Positions 9,058 to 18,667 of a stretch of DNA of 64,000 nt are shown here, piece by piece. The notes under the pieces are model-generated. The model had not been told where the DNA came from and searched no databases. It saw only the letters and a program-made list of their open reading frames with translations. The first letter of the stretch is position 1; each line of letters opens with the position of its first letter. The translations under genes were made by a program, and so were the position numbers. Source of the DNA: Cryobacterium breve (lineage in GTDB: Bacteria; Actinomycetota; Actinomycetes; Actinomycetales; Microbacteriaceae); the NCBI RefSeq assembly GCF_027594785.1, contig NZ_CP075584.1, positions 1,984,001 through 2,048,000 of the forward strand, read 5' to 3'.

Positions 9058-10287
9058 TCACAACGACGCCTTCGGGATGCTCTGCCTGCGGAGGGCACGA
9101 CCCAGCCGGACGGCAGCGTCGTCGAGTTGCGCTTCGGGGACGTGGCCGTAGGCGAGGCGCAGGTGCCGGTCAGCGTCCGTGCCGGGTCCGGAAGGGAAGA
9201 AGGATCCGCGCTGGTACTCGACGCCTTCGTCGCTGGCATCGACCGCCAACCGGTCCGGGTCGACGGCGTCATCCCGGAGTCGCGGCCACAGGAAGAGTCC
9301 ACCCCCGGGGACGACGGCCTCGAATGCTCCGGGCGCCTCACGCTCGAGCGCGGCCACGAGAGTCTCCGCACGCGACTTGTAGAGGCGCCGCGCCCGATCG
9401 AGGGTAGCGTCGAAGAGGCCGGCATCTGCGGTCAGCAACTCCCCGACGATCGCCTGCACGAGGGTCGAGCTGTGCGAGTCCTGGCGGCTCCGCAGCGCCA
9501 CGATGTCCCCGGCGAGATACTCGGGCACGACGATCCAGCCGAGGCGCAGGCCGGGGCCCAGGGTTTTCGTGAAGGTGTTGATGTGGATGACGTGCTCGGA
9601 GTTGTTGAATGCCTCGGTGCTTTCCGGTCCACCCTCGTACCAGAGCTCGCGATAGGGGTTGTCCGCGAAGATGACGAAACCATAGCGTTCGGCCAGGCGC
9701 ACGAGCTCGGCGCGGACGCTCGAGGGCACCGTACCCTGGGTGGGGTTGTGGAAGTCCGGCACCGTGTAGAGCGCCTTCGGCCGCGCCCCGTCACGGAGAA
9801 GGTCCGCGAGTTGGTCGATGTCCAGGCCGTTCGGACCGACGCGCACCGGCAGGATCCGCGCGTCGGAGAGTTCCAATCCGCGCAGGAACAGGGGGAAGAT
9901 CGGGTTGTCCACGGCAACGAGATCGCCGCGTTCCAGCACGGTGTGGATGGCCAGCGAGAGGCCGTGGAAGCCGCCGTTGGTGACGATGATCCGCTCCACC
10001 GGTACCCCTTCGCGATCGGCGATCCACTCCCGGAGGGGCGAGATGCCTTCTGTGCGCGAATACTGCAGGGCGGGAACGCCGGGCCGGGCCAGAACGCGAA
10101 TGGTTGCTTCGGCGAGCTCTGCCGCGGGGAGCACTGCCGGGTCTGGAATGCCGCCGAGGAGTTCGATGGCGTCCTCGCGCCGGTCGCGGAGCGTGGCGTC
10201 GCCGAATCCTTTCGGGGCGGTCAAAGCCTTGATCAGGGTCGGCCGGCGGCTGGGTGCCGAACCGGTATCGGTGATGGTCACGGTCAC
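9058..10287 (-). CDS. PLP-dependent class I/II aminotransferase (2-aminoadipate/MocR-type catalytic domain)
   Basis: This 409-residue fold-type I aminotransferase resembles the catalytic half of MocR regulators and 2-aminoadipate/valine-pyruvate transaminases, without a DNA-binding domain. Visible elements are IVTNGGFHGLSLA, PDFHNPTQGT, ADNPYREL (Asp binding the cofactor nitrogen, and Tyr) and the Schiff-base region TFTKTLGPGLRLGW with its Lys. The GTG start lies 4 bp after the transporter ATPase stop; an AAGGA ribosome site lies in the end of that gene. It would transaminate an amino acid delivered by the adjacent transporter or released by the M20 hydrolase. Confidence 0.88.
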   Translation of the reverse strand: MTVTITDTGSAPSRRPTLIKALTAPKGFGDATLRDRREDAIELLGGIPDPAVLPAAELAEATIRVLARPGVPALQYSRTEGISPLREWIADREGVPVERIIVTNGGFHGLSLAIHTVLERGDLVAVDNPIFPLFLRGLELSDARILPVRVGPNGLDIDQLADLLRDGARPKALYTVPDFHNPTQGTVPSSVRAELVRLAERYGFVIFADNPYRELWYEGGPESTEAFNNSEHVIHINTFTKTLGPGLRLGWIVVPEYLAGDIVALRSRQDSHSSTLVQAIVGELLTADAGLFDATLDRARRLYKSRAETLVAALEREAPGAFEAVVPGGGLFLWPRLRDDAVDPDRLAVDASDEGVEYQRGSFFPSGPGTDADRHLRLAYGHVPEAQLDDAAVRLGRALRRQSIPKASL

Positions 10288-10291
10288 GGTG

Positions 10292-11972
10292 TCAGGTCCT
10301 TACGAGTGCGGGCACGGGGATGTGCCGAATGGGGCCGGTGTCGACCCGCGGGATGGCGTCGAGCAGGGCGAGGGTATATGCGTGCTTCGGCTGGGTGAAG
10401 ATCTGCTCGACTCGGCCGTCCTCGACGACCCGGCCCCGTTGCAGGACCGTGACTGTGTCGGCGAACTGCCGGACGAGCGCAAGGTCGTGCGACACGATCA
10501 GATAGGTCAGGCCGAGCTCGCGCTGCAGCCGGGAGAGGAGCTCGAGAATGCCGGCCTGCACACTCACATCGAGAGCCGAGGTCGGCTCGTCGAGGACGAC
10601 GACGTCGGGGCGGATGACGAGGGCGCGCGCGATCGCGACGCGCTGCCGCTGACCGCCCGACAGGTGGGTCGGCCTGCGGGCCAGGACGTTGTCCGGCAGT
10701 CCGACGAGGTCGACGGCCTCCCGCACGAGCCGGGCCCGTTCCGCCCGGTCCCCGATCCGGAACCGATCGAGCGGTTCGCTCACGATCCGGTGCACGCGCC
10801 AGGTCGGGTCGAGCGAGGTGAACGGGTTCTGGTAGACCAGCTGGAGATGCCGCCGCACATCACGGAGCCCGGCGCGGCTGCGACCGTGGACGGCCTCCCC
10901 CGACACCAGGATTTCTCCCGAATCCGGGTGCTCCAGTCCGAGAAGCAGGCGTGCGGCGGTTGTCTTTCCGGATCCGGATTCTCCGACGAGGGCGTGGGTG
11001 CTCCCGCGCTCGACGGAGAAGGACACACCGTCGAGCGCCGCGACATCCGTGCTGCCCACCCGGAATCGCTTCGAGACGTTCCGCACCTCGATGTGCGTAC
11101 GCGGTTCCCGTGCGGATACCCCCAGGTCGCCGGTCGAGCGTTGGCTCCGATAGCGGTCGGGATTGAGCGCCGGGACGTCGGCGTGCAGGCTGCGGGAGTA
11201 CTCGGACCGCGGCGCCGAGAAGACCTGGCGCGACGTTCCGCTCTCCTGCACAGGCTCCGTTTTTCAAGACCACGAGGGAATCCGTGCGTTCCGCAGCGAT
11301 GGCGAGGTCGTGGGTGATCAGGAGCAGGCTGATCCCGAGCTCTTCGCGCAGGTCGGAGAGCAGGTTGAGGATGAGCTTCTGGATGGTCACGTCAAGAGCG
11401 GACGTGGGTTCGTCCGCCACGATCAACGCCGGTCGCGGCAGGATAGTCAGCCCGATCAGCACGCGCTGGAGCATGCCGCCGGACAACTGATGCGGGTAAG
11501 AGTCGTAGACCCGCTTCGGGTCTGGGAGGCCGACCTGCTCGAACACGGCCAGGATGAGGGAGCGCCGGGTGTCGGCATCCGTCTCGCCGAGCAGAACGGC
11601 CGCCTCGTGCGCCTGCGATCCGATCGTGCGCACCGGATTGAGCGCCGCGGACGGATCCTGCGGGATGAAGCCCAGGGCCCGGCCGCGCAGTGGCCGGAAT
11701 TGCTTCTCCGGCAGCGCGAGCAGGTCTCTGCCGTCCAGGCGGATGCTCCCGCTCACCGTGGTCTCGAACCGCGGCAACAGCCTGAGCACCGTCTTGGCGA
11801 TCGTGGACTTGCCGGAGCCGGACTCGCCGATGAGCGCAAGGCTCTCGCCCCTGGCCAGGGCGAAGCTCACATCGTGGACGACGGCGGTCTCCCCGTATGC
11901 GACGGACAACCCCTCGACGCTGAGCAGTGGGGGCGTGTTCCGTTCGTCCGCTATCTGCGGCTGTCGGGCCAT
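10292..11972 (-). CDS. peptide-type ABC transporter, tandem ATP-binding protein (frameshift near 11255)
   Basis: Two complete nucleotide-binding domains of the DppD and DppF type energise uptake by the adjacent permeases. The first has Walker A GESGSGKSTIAK, signature LSGGMLQRVLIG and Walker B ALIVADEPTSALD. The second has GESGSGKTTAAR, LSGGQRQRVAIARAL and VVVLDEPTSALD. They are joined by a linker with no start codon context or ribosome site, so I read one fused protein of about 560 residues, as in YejF-like proteins. The frame breaks near 11255, in AAAAACGGAGCC on the minus strand, where an indel would restore continuity. The ATG at 11972 is followed by a short polar leader. The gene sits between a permease and the aminotransferase. 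Confidence 0.85.
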
Positions 11973-12007
11973 GTCCTTCGTCCTTTCGTTTGCGCCGTCC
12001 ACGGCGG

Positions 12008-12859
12008 TCACCTGGCCTGTCGCAGCCACGTGCTGATCCGGTTCACCGAGAGCACGGTTGCGACGATGACGAGTGCTGGCGCGTACACCAGCCAGGGGGC
12101 CGTCGGGTAGTTCTTGCCCGAGGACACCAGGAGCCCCCAGTCGGAGGCCGGAGGCGGGTCGCCGTAACCGAGGAAGGCGAGCGCGGCGATGACGAGGATC
12201 GACATCCCGAACTGGAGGACGGCGAGCGCCACGATGGACGGGTACACGTTCGGCAGGATGTGCCGCAGCAGGGCCTGCGGCCGATTGCCACCCTGAAGGT
12301 AAGAGGCCTCGACGAAGACGGACCCCCGGGTGCGGATCACCTCGGCTCGCATGAGCCGGGCGAAGACCGCCACCGCGGACACGCCCGTCGCGATCGCGGC
12401 GTTGAGCGTCGTGAAGCCGAGCGAACTCACGACGACGACAGCGAGCAGGAAGCCGGGGATCGCGAGCAGCACGTCGACGACCCGCCCGAGGATCGTGTCG
12501 ACTCCGCCGCCCAGGAAGCCGCTGGCCAGGCCGATGACACTCCCCACGATCAGGCCGATCAGGACCGCTACGAGCGCGCTCGTCACGGACGAGGCCGTGC
12601 CGTAGACGATTCGGGCATAGACGTCGCGCCCGAGGTAGTCGGTCCCGAACCAGTGTGCAGGGCTCGGGGCGATCAGCTTCTCGCCGGTGTTCCCGGTGAC
12701 CGGATCGTGGGAGGTGAAGATCCCCGGAACGACCGACCAGAGCAGGACGACGAGGACCACGAACACGGCGGCGAGTACGGTCGGCGGCACGGCGATCGCG
12801 ACGCGGCGGCCGGCGGCCGGGATGCTGCGGAGCCTTCCGGTGAACAAATCGGTCGTCAT
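12008..12859 (-). CDS. peptide-type ABC transporter permease (DppC-like)
   Basis: This inner-membrane permease of the dipeptide/nickel/opine uptake group has about six hydrophobic segments and an N-terminal periplasmic stretch HWFGTDYLGRDVYARIVYG, which is diagnostic of DppC/OppC. The coupling loop contains EASYLQGGNRPQALLRHILP. It is about 283 residues long, the normal size. The ATG at 12859 overlaps the stop of the DppB-like gene, indicating translational coupling. A much longer open frame upstream is only the antisense of DppB coding in another frame and was cut off. Confidence 0.9.
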   Translation of the reverse strand: MTTDLFTGRLRSIPAAGRRVAIAVPPTVLAAVFVVLVVLLWSVVPGIFTSHDPVTGNTGEKLIAPSPAHWFGTDYLGRDVYARIVYGTASSVTSALVAVLIGLIVGSVIGLASGFLGGGVDTILGRVVDVLLAIPGFLLAVVVVSSLGFTTLNAAIATGVSAVAVFARLMRAEVIRTRGSVFVEASYLQGGNRPQALLRHILPNVYPSIVALAVLQFGMSILVIAALAFLGYGDPPPASDWGLLVSSGKNYPTAPWLVYAPALVIVATVLSVNRISTWLRQAR

Positions 12860-13824
12860 GCGGTCACCGGCTCTCGGCGGATGGTGCCGAGTTCGAGGCG
12901 CGGGTCCAGCAGCGGCGACACGAGGTCTGCGGCCAGGTTGACCGCGACGAAGACCACGGCGGCGAGCGAAACGACCGCCTGCAACAACGGCAGGTCCTGA
13001 CTCGTCACCGCCTTCTGCACGACGGTGCCGATGCCATCCCGTCCGAAGATCGTTTCGGTGATGACGGCGCCGCCGAGCAGCTCGCCGACGATCAGGGCGA
13101 TCATGGCGACCGCCGGGAGCATCGACGGTTTGACGAGGTGTTTCGCGAAGAGCTTCGCCTGGGTGAGCCCGCGCGAACGGGCGACAAGCACATATTCCTG
13201 CCGCGCCCCCTGGTCGAGGTTCGCGATGAGAACCTCGGCCAGGGGCGCAGACACCGGGATGGCGAGTGTCAGTGCCGCGAAGAACGTCGCGGCGGGACTG
13301 TTCGGGTCGATCGTCGTGAAGACGTGCAACCGGAAGGCGAACAGTTCGATCAGCACGAGACCGATCACGAAGTTCGGTACCGACAGAAAGAACGACGGGA
13401 TGGACCGCAGCAGGCCCGGCGCCCACTTTCCGGGAAGGTTCTGCACACCATAAGCGATGCCCACGGCGAGCAGCAGGGACAGGGCCAGGGCGGATACCGC
13501 CAGGGCGAGCGTTGACGGCAGGGCGTCCCCGATCATCTGGGCGACCGGCAGGCTCGACTGCAGCGAGATCCCGAGGTCTCCGACGACGAACCGGCCGAGG
13601 GCCAGGCCCAGCTGCACGATGACGGGCTTGTCGAGCCCGTAGAAGGCCACCACCTGCGATATCTCCGCGTCGCTGAGTCCGTTCTGCGGGTCATGCAGGG
13701 AGTTGGAGATCGGATCCCCTGGCAACACGCTGATAACGAGGAAGGTCAGCACGTACGCCAGCAGGATGACGATCACCGCCTGCGCGGCCCGCGCGAGCGC
13801 GTACCGCAGGTAGTGGCTTCTCAT
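12856..13824 (-). CDS. peptide-type ABC transporter permease (DppB-like)
   Basis: This 322-residue permease has the N-terminal membrane anchor RYALARAAQAVIVILLAYVL, the LPGDPI element after the first helix and a coupling segment QEYVLVARSRGLTQAKLFAKH, all standard for DppB/OppB. It has six predicted helices. It pairs with the overlapping DppC-like gene and receives substrate from the lipoprotein encoded 40 bp upstream. The gene appears intact. Confidence 0.9.
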   Translation of the reverse strand: MRSHYLRYALARAAQAVIVILLAYVLTFLVISVLPGDPISNSLHDPQNGLSDAEISQVVAFYGLDKPVIVQLGLALGRFVVGDLGISLQSSLPVAQMIGDALPSTLALAVSALALSLLLAVGIAYGVQNLPGKWAPGLLRSIPSFFLSVPNFVIGLVLIELFAFRLHVFTTIDPNSPAATFFAALTLAIPVSAPLAEVLIANLDQGARQEYVLVARSRGLTQAKLFAKHLVKPSMLPAVAMIALIVGELLGGAVITETIFGRDGIGTVVQKAVTSQDLPLLQAVVSLAAVVFVAVNLAADLVSPLLDPRLELGTIRREPVTA

Positions 13825-13866
13825 GTCGTCAGCGGGCCTCTCGAGTCGGTGCGGGAGTCACCGAGG

Positions 13867-15516
13867 TCACTTGGCGATCCACGCGGTGTAGAAGTTCGCG
13901 TACGCCAGGCCGTTGTAGGAAACGCCCTGCACTCCCGGCGCGATCAGGTAGAGCCGCTGGATGAGCTGCACGGTGGGGATCGCGTAGCCCTGTTCGAGCA
14001 CGTACTGCTGGAGCTCGCCGGCGAGCTTGGCGCGCGCATCCCGGTCGGAGGAGGTGGCGATGCCATCCGCCAGCTTGTTGAGCTTCGTGTCGCTCGTGCC
14101 CAGGCTGTACCAGTCCTCGCCCTTGTTCTGGCTGGTCAGGACGCCGGCAACGGTTCCCACGTCGACGAAGCTGCGCGACTGCTGGAACAGCGGCGGCTTG
14201 GCGGCGATCACGGCCGTGTACCCGGAGACGTCGACGACCTTGAGGTCGACCTTGATGCCGACACGCTTCAGCTGCTGGGCGATGAGCTCGTCCTCGGCCT
14301 GCGTCGACGGAACGTAGGGGTTCGGCGTCAGCGTGAACTCAAGCGTCTTGCCGTCCTTCACTCGGTAGCCGTCAGCGCCGAGGGTCCAGCCGGCGTCCTC
14401 GAGCAGTTTCGTGGACTTCCCCTGGTCATAGGCGATCGTGGTCGAGTAGTCGCCCGTCTCAGGAACGTTGCCCTGCAGGAACGAGGTCGCCGCCTTCCAG
14501 TCGCCCGTGTACACGGTGTTCACGATTTCGGTGCGGTCGATGCCGTGCTGGATGGCCTGGCGAACGGCGAGCTCGTTCGTCGGGAACGCGGTCGTGTTGA
14601 CCTGGAAGCCGTCGGTGAACCCGAGGTACTGCGGAGTGCCGACCGTGAAACCCTGGTCCTTGAGTGAGCTGATCTCCTGAGGCTGGATGTTGTACGCGAC
14701 GTCGGCCTGGCCGGAGACGACCGTCGAGGTGCGCACCGAGGCATCCTTGATCACCTTGTACGTGATCGTGTCGAGGTAGGCCGGACCGGTGTGGCCGAGG
14801 GCGGCGGGACCCCAGTTGTAGTCCTTGCGCTTTTCGAGCACGTAGCTGTCACCCTGCTTCCAGGACTTGACCACGAACGGCCCGCTGCCGATCTCCTTGC
14901 TGAGGTCGGCCTGCTCCTCGGCCGGCAGAGCGAGGGTCTTCGGCGACAGCAGGATGGTGCCGTGATAGGCAAGAGTCGGGATGAACCCGAGGGTCGGCGC
15001 GTTGAAATAGACGTGCACGGTGCTCGCATCCGTCACCTCGGCACGGTCGAAGTGCGCGGACGGGAACAGTCCCACCTTGGTGATGCCGCGGGTGGCGTCG
15101 CCCTTGGCCCAGAGGTTGATGTTGGCGACGACCGCGGCCGCGTCGAGCGGGGTGCCGTCGGAGAAGGTCACTCCCTCCTTGAGGTGGAGGACGAAGTCCT
15201 TCGCGCCGTTGAGCTCCTCCCAGCTGGTCGCGATCCAGGGGCTGAGGGCGCCCTTCGAGTCGACGTAGACGAGCTTGTCGGTGAGCTCTCCCCAGAGGTT
15301 GCCCTCGTAGCTGGAGATCGCCGTCTTGCTGGACACCCAGCCGACGTCGTAGCCCTGGATCAGGAAGGTCAGGTTGCCGCCGTCGACGGGCGTGGCGGAT
15401 GCCGTCGCGGACGAGACACTCGAGGCCGGACTCGTGCAGGCGGCGAGCAGCGCGAGGGACGCGGCTGCCGTCGTGATCGCGAGCAGCGATCGTCTGAATC
15501 TGGTGGGGGAAATCAT
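13867..15516 (-). CDS. extracellular solute-binding lipoprotein, peptide family 5
   Basis: This 549-residue protein has a lipoprotein signal (positively charged start, hydrophobic core and LLAAC lipobox at about residue 27), so it is anchored outside the membrane. The mature part is a family 5 binding protein: NLWGELTDKLVYVDSKGALS, then LKEGVTFSDGTPLDA, and later RQAIQHGIDRTEIVNTVY. It hands substrate to the DppB/DppC/fused-ATPase complex. I recall related binding proteins (the KPN_01854 group) that recur beside luciferase-like monooxygenases, which fits this neighbourhood; that subfamily call needs an HMM check. A GAGAAGCACC ribosome site precedes the ATG. Confidence 0.9.
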   Translation of the reverse strand: MISPTRFRRSLLAITTAAASLALLAACTSPASSVSSATASATPVDGGNLTFLIQGYDVGWVSSKTAISSYEGNLWGELTDKLVYVDSKGALSPWIATSWEELNGAKDFVLHLKEGVTFSDGTPLDAAAVVANINLWAKGDATRGITKVGLFPSAHFDRAEVTDASTVHVYFNAPTLGFIPTLAYHGTILLSPKTLALPAEEQADLSKEIGSGPFVVKSWKQGDSYVLEKRKDYNWGPAALGHTGPAYLDTITYKVIKDASVRTSTVVSGQADVAYNIQPQEISSLKDQGFTVGTPQYLGFTDGFQVNTTAFPTNELAVRQAIQHGIDRTEIVNTVYTGDWKAATSFLQGNVPETGDYSTTIAYDQGKSTKLLEDAGWTLGADGYRVKDGKTLEFTLTPNPYVPSTQAEDELIAQQLKRVGIKVDLKVVDVSGYTAVIAAKPPLFQQSRSFVDVGTVAGVLTSQNKGEDWYSLGTSDTKLNKLADGIATSSDRDARAKLAGELQQYVLEQGYAIPTVQLIQRLYLIAPGVQGVSYNGLAYANFYTAWIAK

Positions 15517-15557
15517 GGTGCTTCTCCTTCTGAGTGGTGCAGGGGTATGGGTGCGAA

Positions 15558-15640
15558 TGCGCTGCTGTGTTGTGCTGGCTGTGTTGCTGTGTCGTGCCGT
15601 GCTGCTGTGCTGTGCAGTGCTGCCGTGCTGTGCCGTGTGG
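15558..15640. repeat. degenerate GTGCTGTG-rich tract between two genes
   Basis: Irregular repeats of GCTGTG and GTGCTG fill the gap between the FAD oxidase stop and the binding-protein start. They resemble the regular 9-mer array at 44617-44697. The tract could be slippage-prone or form hairpins in the mRNA. No function is assigned. Confidence 0.6.
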
Positions 15641-15677
15641 AAAAAGTGAGTGGTCGTGGTCCGGGAGGCGGTGGCTC

Positions 15678-17118
15678 CTAGATGGCCTTCCCGGGGTTGA
15701 GCAGGTGGCCGGGGTCGAGTGCCCGCTTGATCGCGTGCTGGGCGTCCCGAACCCGCTCCGACAGTTCGAGTGCTGCCCAGTCATGCTTGAGCGTGCCGAT
15801 GCCGTGCTCTCCGGTCACGGTCCCACCGAGGGAGAGGGCGATCCGGACGAGTTCGGTGGCCGCCTCGTGCAATTCGGCGGGCGGATGCGCCGGGTCGCCG
15901 CCGGGTCCGATCTGCTTTGCGACGAGGGGGTGGAGATTGCCGTCTCCGGCGTGGGAAACAGCGGAGATCGTCACTCCGAAGCGCGCCTCCAGGGCCGGGA
16001 ACGAGGCATAGATGGCAGGGAGCTGCGACTTCGGCACGGCGATGTCCTCACCGATGAACCAGTGAGACTCGGGGAAGCCCCGGCCGTGTCGCCGCAGGCT
16101 CCCACAGCCGGACGGCGTCGGCGTCGGTCTCGACACGCGCGCGGCCCCCTGCCCGCGTCAGCGCGGCGACGAGGTCCGCAGCCTGCTCGTCGATGCCGTA
16201 GCCGTCGATCTCGATCAGGATGAGGGAAGCGCCGCGCTCGCGAAGGTCGGAACCGGAGTGCTCGTCGATGCCCGCCAACGTCGTGGTGTCGAAAAATTCG
16301 ATGGACGACGGCCGCACGGACGAGAGCGTGATCGCGCCGAGGCCGTTGGTCCCGGCCTCGGTGCTGTCGAAGAAGGCGGTGAGCGTCTTCCGGGCGACGG
16401 GGATCGGGCGAAGCCGCACGGTCGCACCGACCACGATGCCCAGCACGCCCTCCGAACCGACGAACAGCGACGTGAGGTCCAGGCCGGTCACGCCCTTGAT
16501 CGACCGGTGGCCGACGGTGATCAGGCTGCCGTCGGCGAGGACGACGTCGAGCGCGAGGATGGACTCGCGGGTCACGCCGTACTTCGCGCAGCGCAGCCCG
16601 CCCGCGTTCGTGGCGATGTTGCCGCCGATGGTCGAGATCTCCCAGCTGGCCGGGTCCGGCGCGTAGAAGAGGCCGTACGGAGCCAGGTGTTCGTTGAGCG
16701 CCGCGTTGATGACCCCGGGCTCCACGACGGCGACCTCGTCGAGCGGTGAGACCTCCGTGATGCAGTCGAGCCGTTCCACGGAGACGACCAGCTGGTGCCC
16801 GTGCGCCGTCGCACCCCCCGACAGTCCGGAACCGGCCCCGCGGGGTACGACGGTGACGCCGAGGTCGGCGGCAGCGCGGACGAGCGCCTGCACCTGCTCC
16901 ACGCTCGTCGGGAACGCGACGGCCGGGCCACTCGTGTCCCCGTCGGGGGTCGCATCCCGGTCGAGGGCGGATGCGCGTGGCGCGGTCCCCGCGTCGTGGC
17001 CGTACCGGATCGTCTCAGTGGATGCCGGCCACACCTCGATCTCGGGGTGCCGCTCCGCGAGCTCCCGGGCAAGCGTGTCGAGCGCGCGGACTGCGGTGCT
17101 CGTCTCCACAGCGGTCAT
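15678..17118 (-). CDS. GlcD-like FAD-binding oxidase (frameshift near 16100)
   Basis: This is a flavoprotein of the vanillyl-alcohol-oxidase superfamily (glycolate oxidase GlcD, D-lactate dehydrogenase), oxidising 2-hydroxy acids. The FAD domain shows VVPRGAGSGLSGGA, DPASWEISTIGGNIATNAGG and FVGSEGVLGIV. The C-terminal cap shows AVSHAGDGNLHPLV, GTVTGEHGIGTLKHDW and a DPGHLLNPGK terminus. The two halves are in different frames meeting near 16090-16105, where LWE continues as LRRHGRGFPESHW if one base is restored. Full length is about 480 residues, as in the family. It shares strand and direction with the transporter genes. It might oxidise a hydroxy-acid product of the cargo pathway. Confidence 0.87.
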
Positions 17119-17268
17119 GGCGATTCCTTTCGTTGTTGGCGTAGTTGGTGGCGGCTCTCAGTGTGGAGTCGCGGTCCTGAGTCCGGCGAGTGTGGTGTGT
17201 AACGGGACGTAGGAAAAGTCACGGGAGGTCAGGTGGATCCGAATAGGTGCGCGGCACGTTCTCAGGCG

Positions 17269-18657
17269 CTATAGTCGAGCCTCGCTCAGCTCGCGGGTGC
17301 GGCGGGTGAGGGGGTCGCGCAGGCCGAGATTCTCCCTTAGGGTGGTTCCCGCGTATTCGGTTGGGTAGACGCCACGCTCCTGGAGTGCTGGCACGAGCTT
17401 GTTGACGATGTCGTCGAGGCCCGTCGGCACGAGGTACGGCGTGATGTTGAAACCGTCGACGATGCCGTGCCGCGCGTAGCGTGCCAGCTCGTCGGCGACA
17501 TCCGTCACGCTGCCGACGAAGCCGCGCTCGGCGGACAGGTGGATGACCAGCTCGCGGATCGAGAAGTCGCGTTCCGCGCTCAGGGCCCGCCACTGGGCGA
17601 TGATCTGGGCGGGCCGGGTGCCGTGGAAGAGCGTTCCGCGGGTCGCACCGGCCGCCTCCTGCGCGGGCTCGACATCCGGCAGCGGGCCCTCGGCGTCGAA
17701 CCCGGACAGGTCACGGCCCCAGATCTGCTCGAGGTAGGCGAGGGCGGTCTGCGGGGTCACCTGCTTGCGCCGCACCCACCTGGCCTTCTCCTCGGCCTCG
17801 GCCGTGGTGTCGCCGAGGATGATCTGCGCCCCGGGGAAGATCTTGAGGTCGTCGGCAGGGCGGCCGGCCGCAACGACCCGGGTGCGCACGTCGGCGGCGA
17901 ATTCCGTGGCGTCTTCGAACTCGCTGTGCGCGGAGAAGATCACGTCCGCGTGGCGGGCGGCGAAATCCCTGCCGTCGGCGGAGTCCCCCGCCTGGAACAA
18001 GACGGGATGCTGCTGCGGGCTGCGGGGAAGCCGCGACCTGGCAAAGACCTTGAAGTAGGCGTCCTCGGCGCTGACCGGTGCGGCGATGCCCGGGTCGGCC
18101 CAGCTGGCACTCGTCGCGGATGCTGCGATGGCGTCATCGGGGAACGAGTCCCAGATGCGCTTCGCGGTCTCGACGACGAACGCGGCGTGGGTATAGCGGT
18201 CCGCGTGATCGAGGTATCCCCCGCGGCGGAAGTTCTCGCCGGTCCAGGCGTTGTCCGTGGTGACGATGTTCCAGGCCGCCCGCCCGCCGCTCAGCAGGTC
18301 GAGGCTCGCGAGACGGTGGGCGAGGTCCGCCGGATCGTTGTACGTCGTGTTCTGGGTGGCGACGAGGCCGATGTTCCGGGTCACCGCGGCGAGCGCGGCC
18401 AACTGCACCTGCGCATCCGGTCGCCCCGCGACGTCGAGGTGGTGCAGCGCGCCGAGGTGTTCGCGGAGCCGCAGCCCTTCGCCGAGGAAGAACCCGGCGA
18501 ACAGGCCACGCTCCGCGGTCTGGGCGATGCGCCGGAACGACTCGAAGTCGGTCTGAGACCCGCTCGTCTCGTCCGACCAGATGGTGCCGAAATTGACGCC
18601 CTGGAAGAAGACGCCGAACTGGATCTGGCCGCTGGAGCGGGGAATGTCGTTGGTCAT
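17269..18657 (-). CDS. luciferase-like FMNH2-dependent monooxygenase, NtaA/SnaA/DszA family (1)
   Basis: This 462-residue TIM-barrel monooxygenase uses reduced FMN from a partner reductase and O2. Family hallmarks are the start IQFGVFFQGVNFGTIWSDE, TTYNDPADLAHRLASLDLLS with GGRAAWNIVTTDN, HPVLFQAGDSADGRDFAARHADVIF and a C-terminal MIVP-like region. Relatives oxidise nitrilotriacetate, dibenzothiophene sulfone, pristinamycin precursors or dimethyl sulfide, cleaving C-N or C-S bonds. The ATG at 18657 is preferred over the longer frame because conserved sequence starts there. It is followed closely upstream by two more luciferase-like genes in the same direction. Confidence 0.9.
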   Translation of the reverse strand: MTNDIPRSSGQIQFGVFFQGVNFGTIWSDETSGSQTDFESFRRIAQTAERGLFAGFFLGEGLRLREHLGALHHLDVAGRPDAQVQLAALAAVTRNIGLVATQNTTYNDPADLAHRLASLDLLSGGRAAWNIVTTDNAWTGENFRRGGYLDHADRYTHAAFVVETAKRIWDSFPDDAIAASATSASWADPGIAAPVSAEDAYFKVFARSRLPRSPQQHPVLFQAGDSADGRDFAARHADVIFSAHSEFEDATEFAADVRTRVVAAGRPADDLKIFPGAQIILGDTTAEAEEKARWVRRKQVTPQTALAYLEQIWGRDLSGFDAEGPLPDVEPAQEAAGATRGTLFHGTRPAQIIAQWRALSAERDFSIRELVIHLSAERGFVGSVTDVADELARYARHGIVDGFNITPYLVPTGLDDIVNKLVPALQERGVYPTEYAGTTLRENLGLRDPLTRRTRELSEARL

Positions 18658-18667
18658 GATGCGCCTT

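Noticed and set aside
12860-13426. N-terminal 190 residues of the open frame containing the DppC-like permease
   Set aside because: This part is a shadow of DppB in another frame; a strong ATG at 12859 with ATGA overlap gives the real start.
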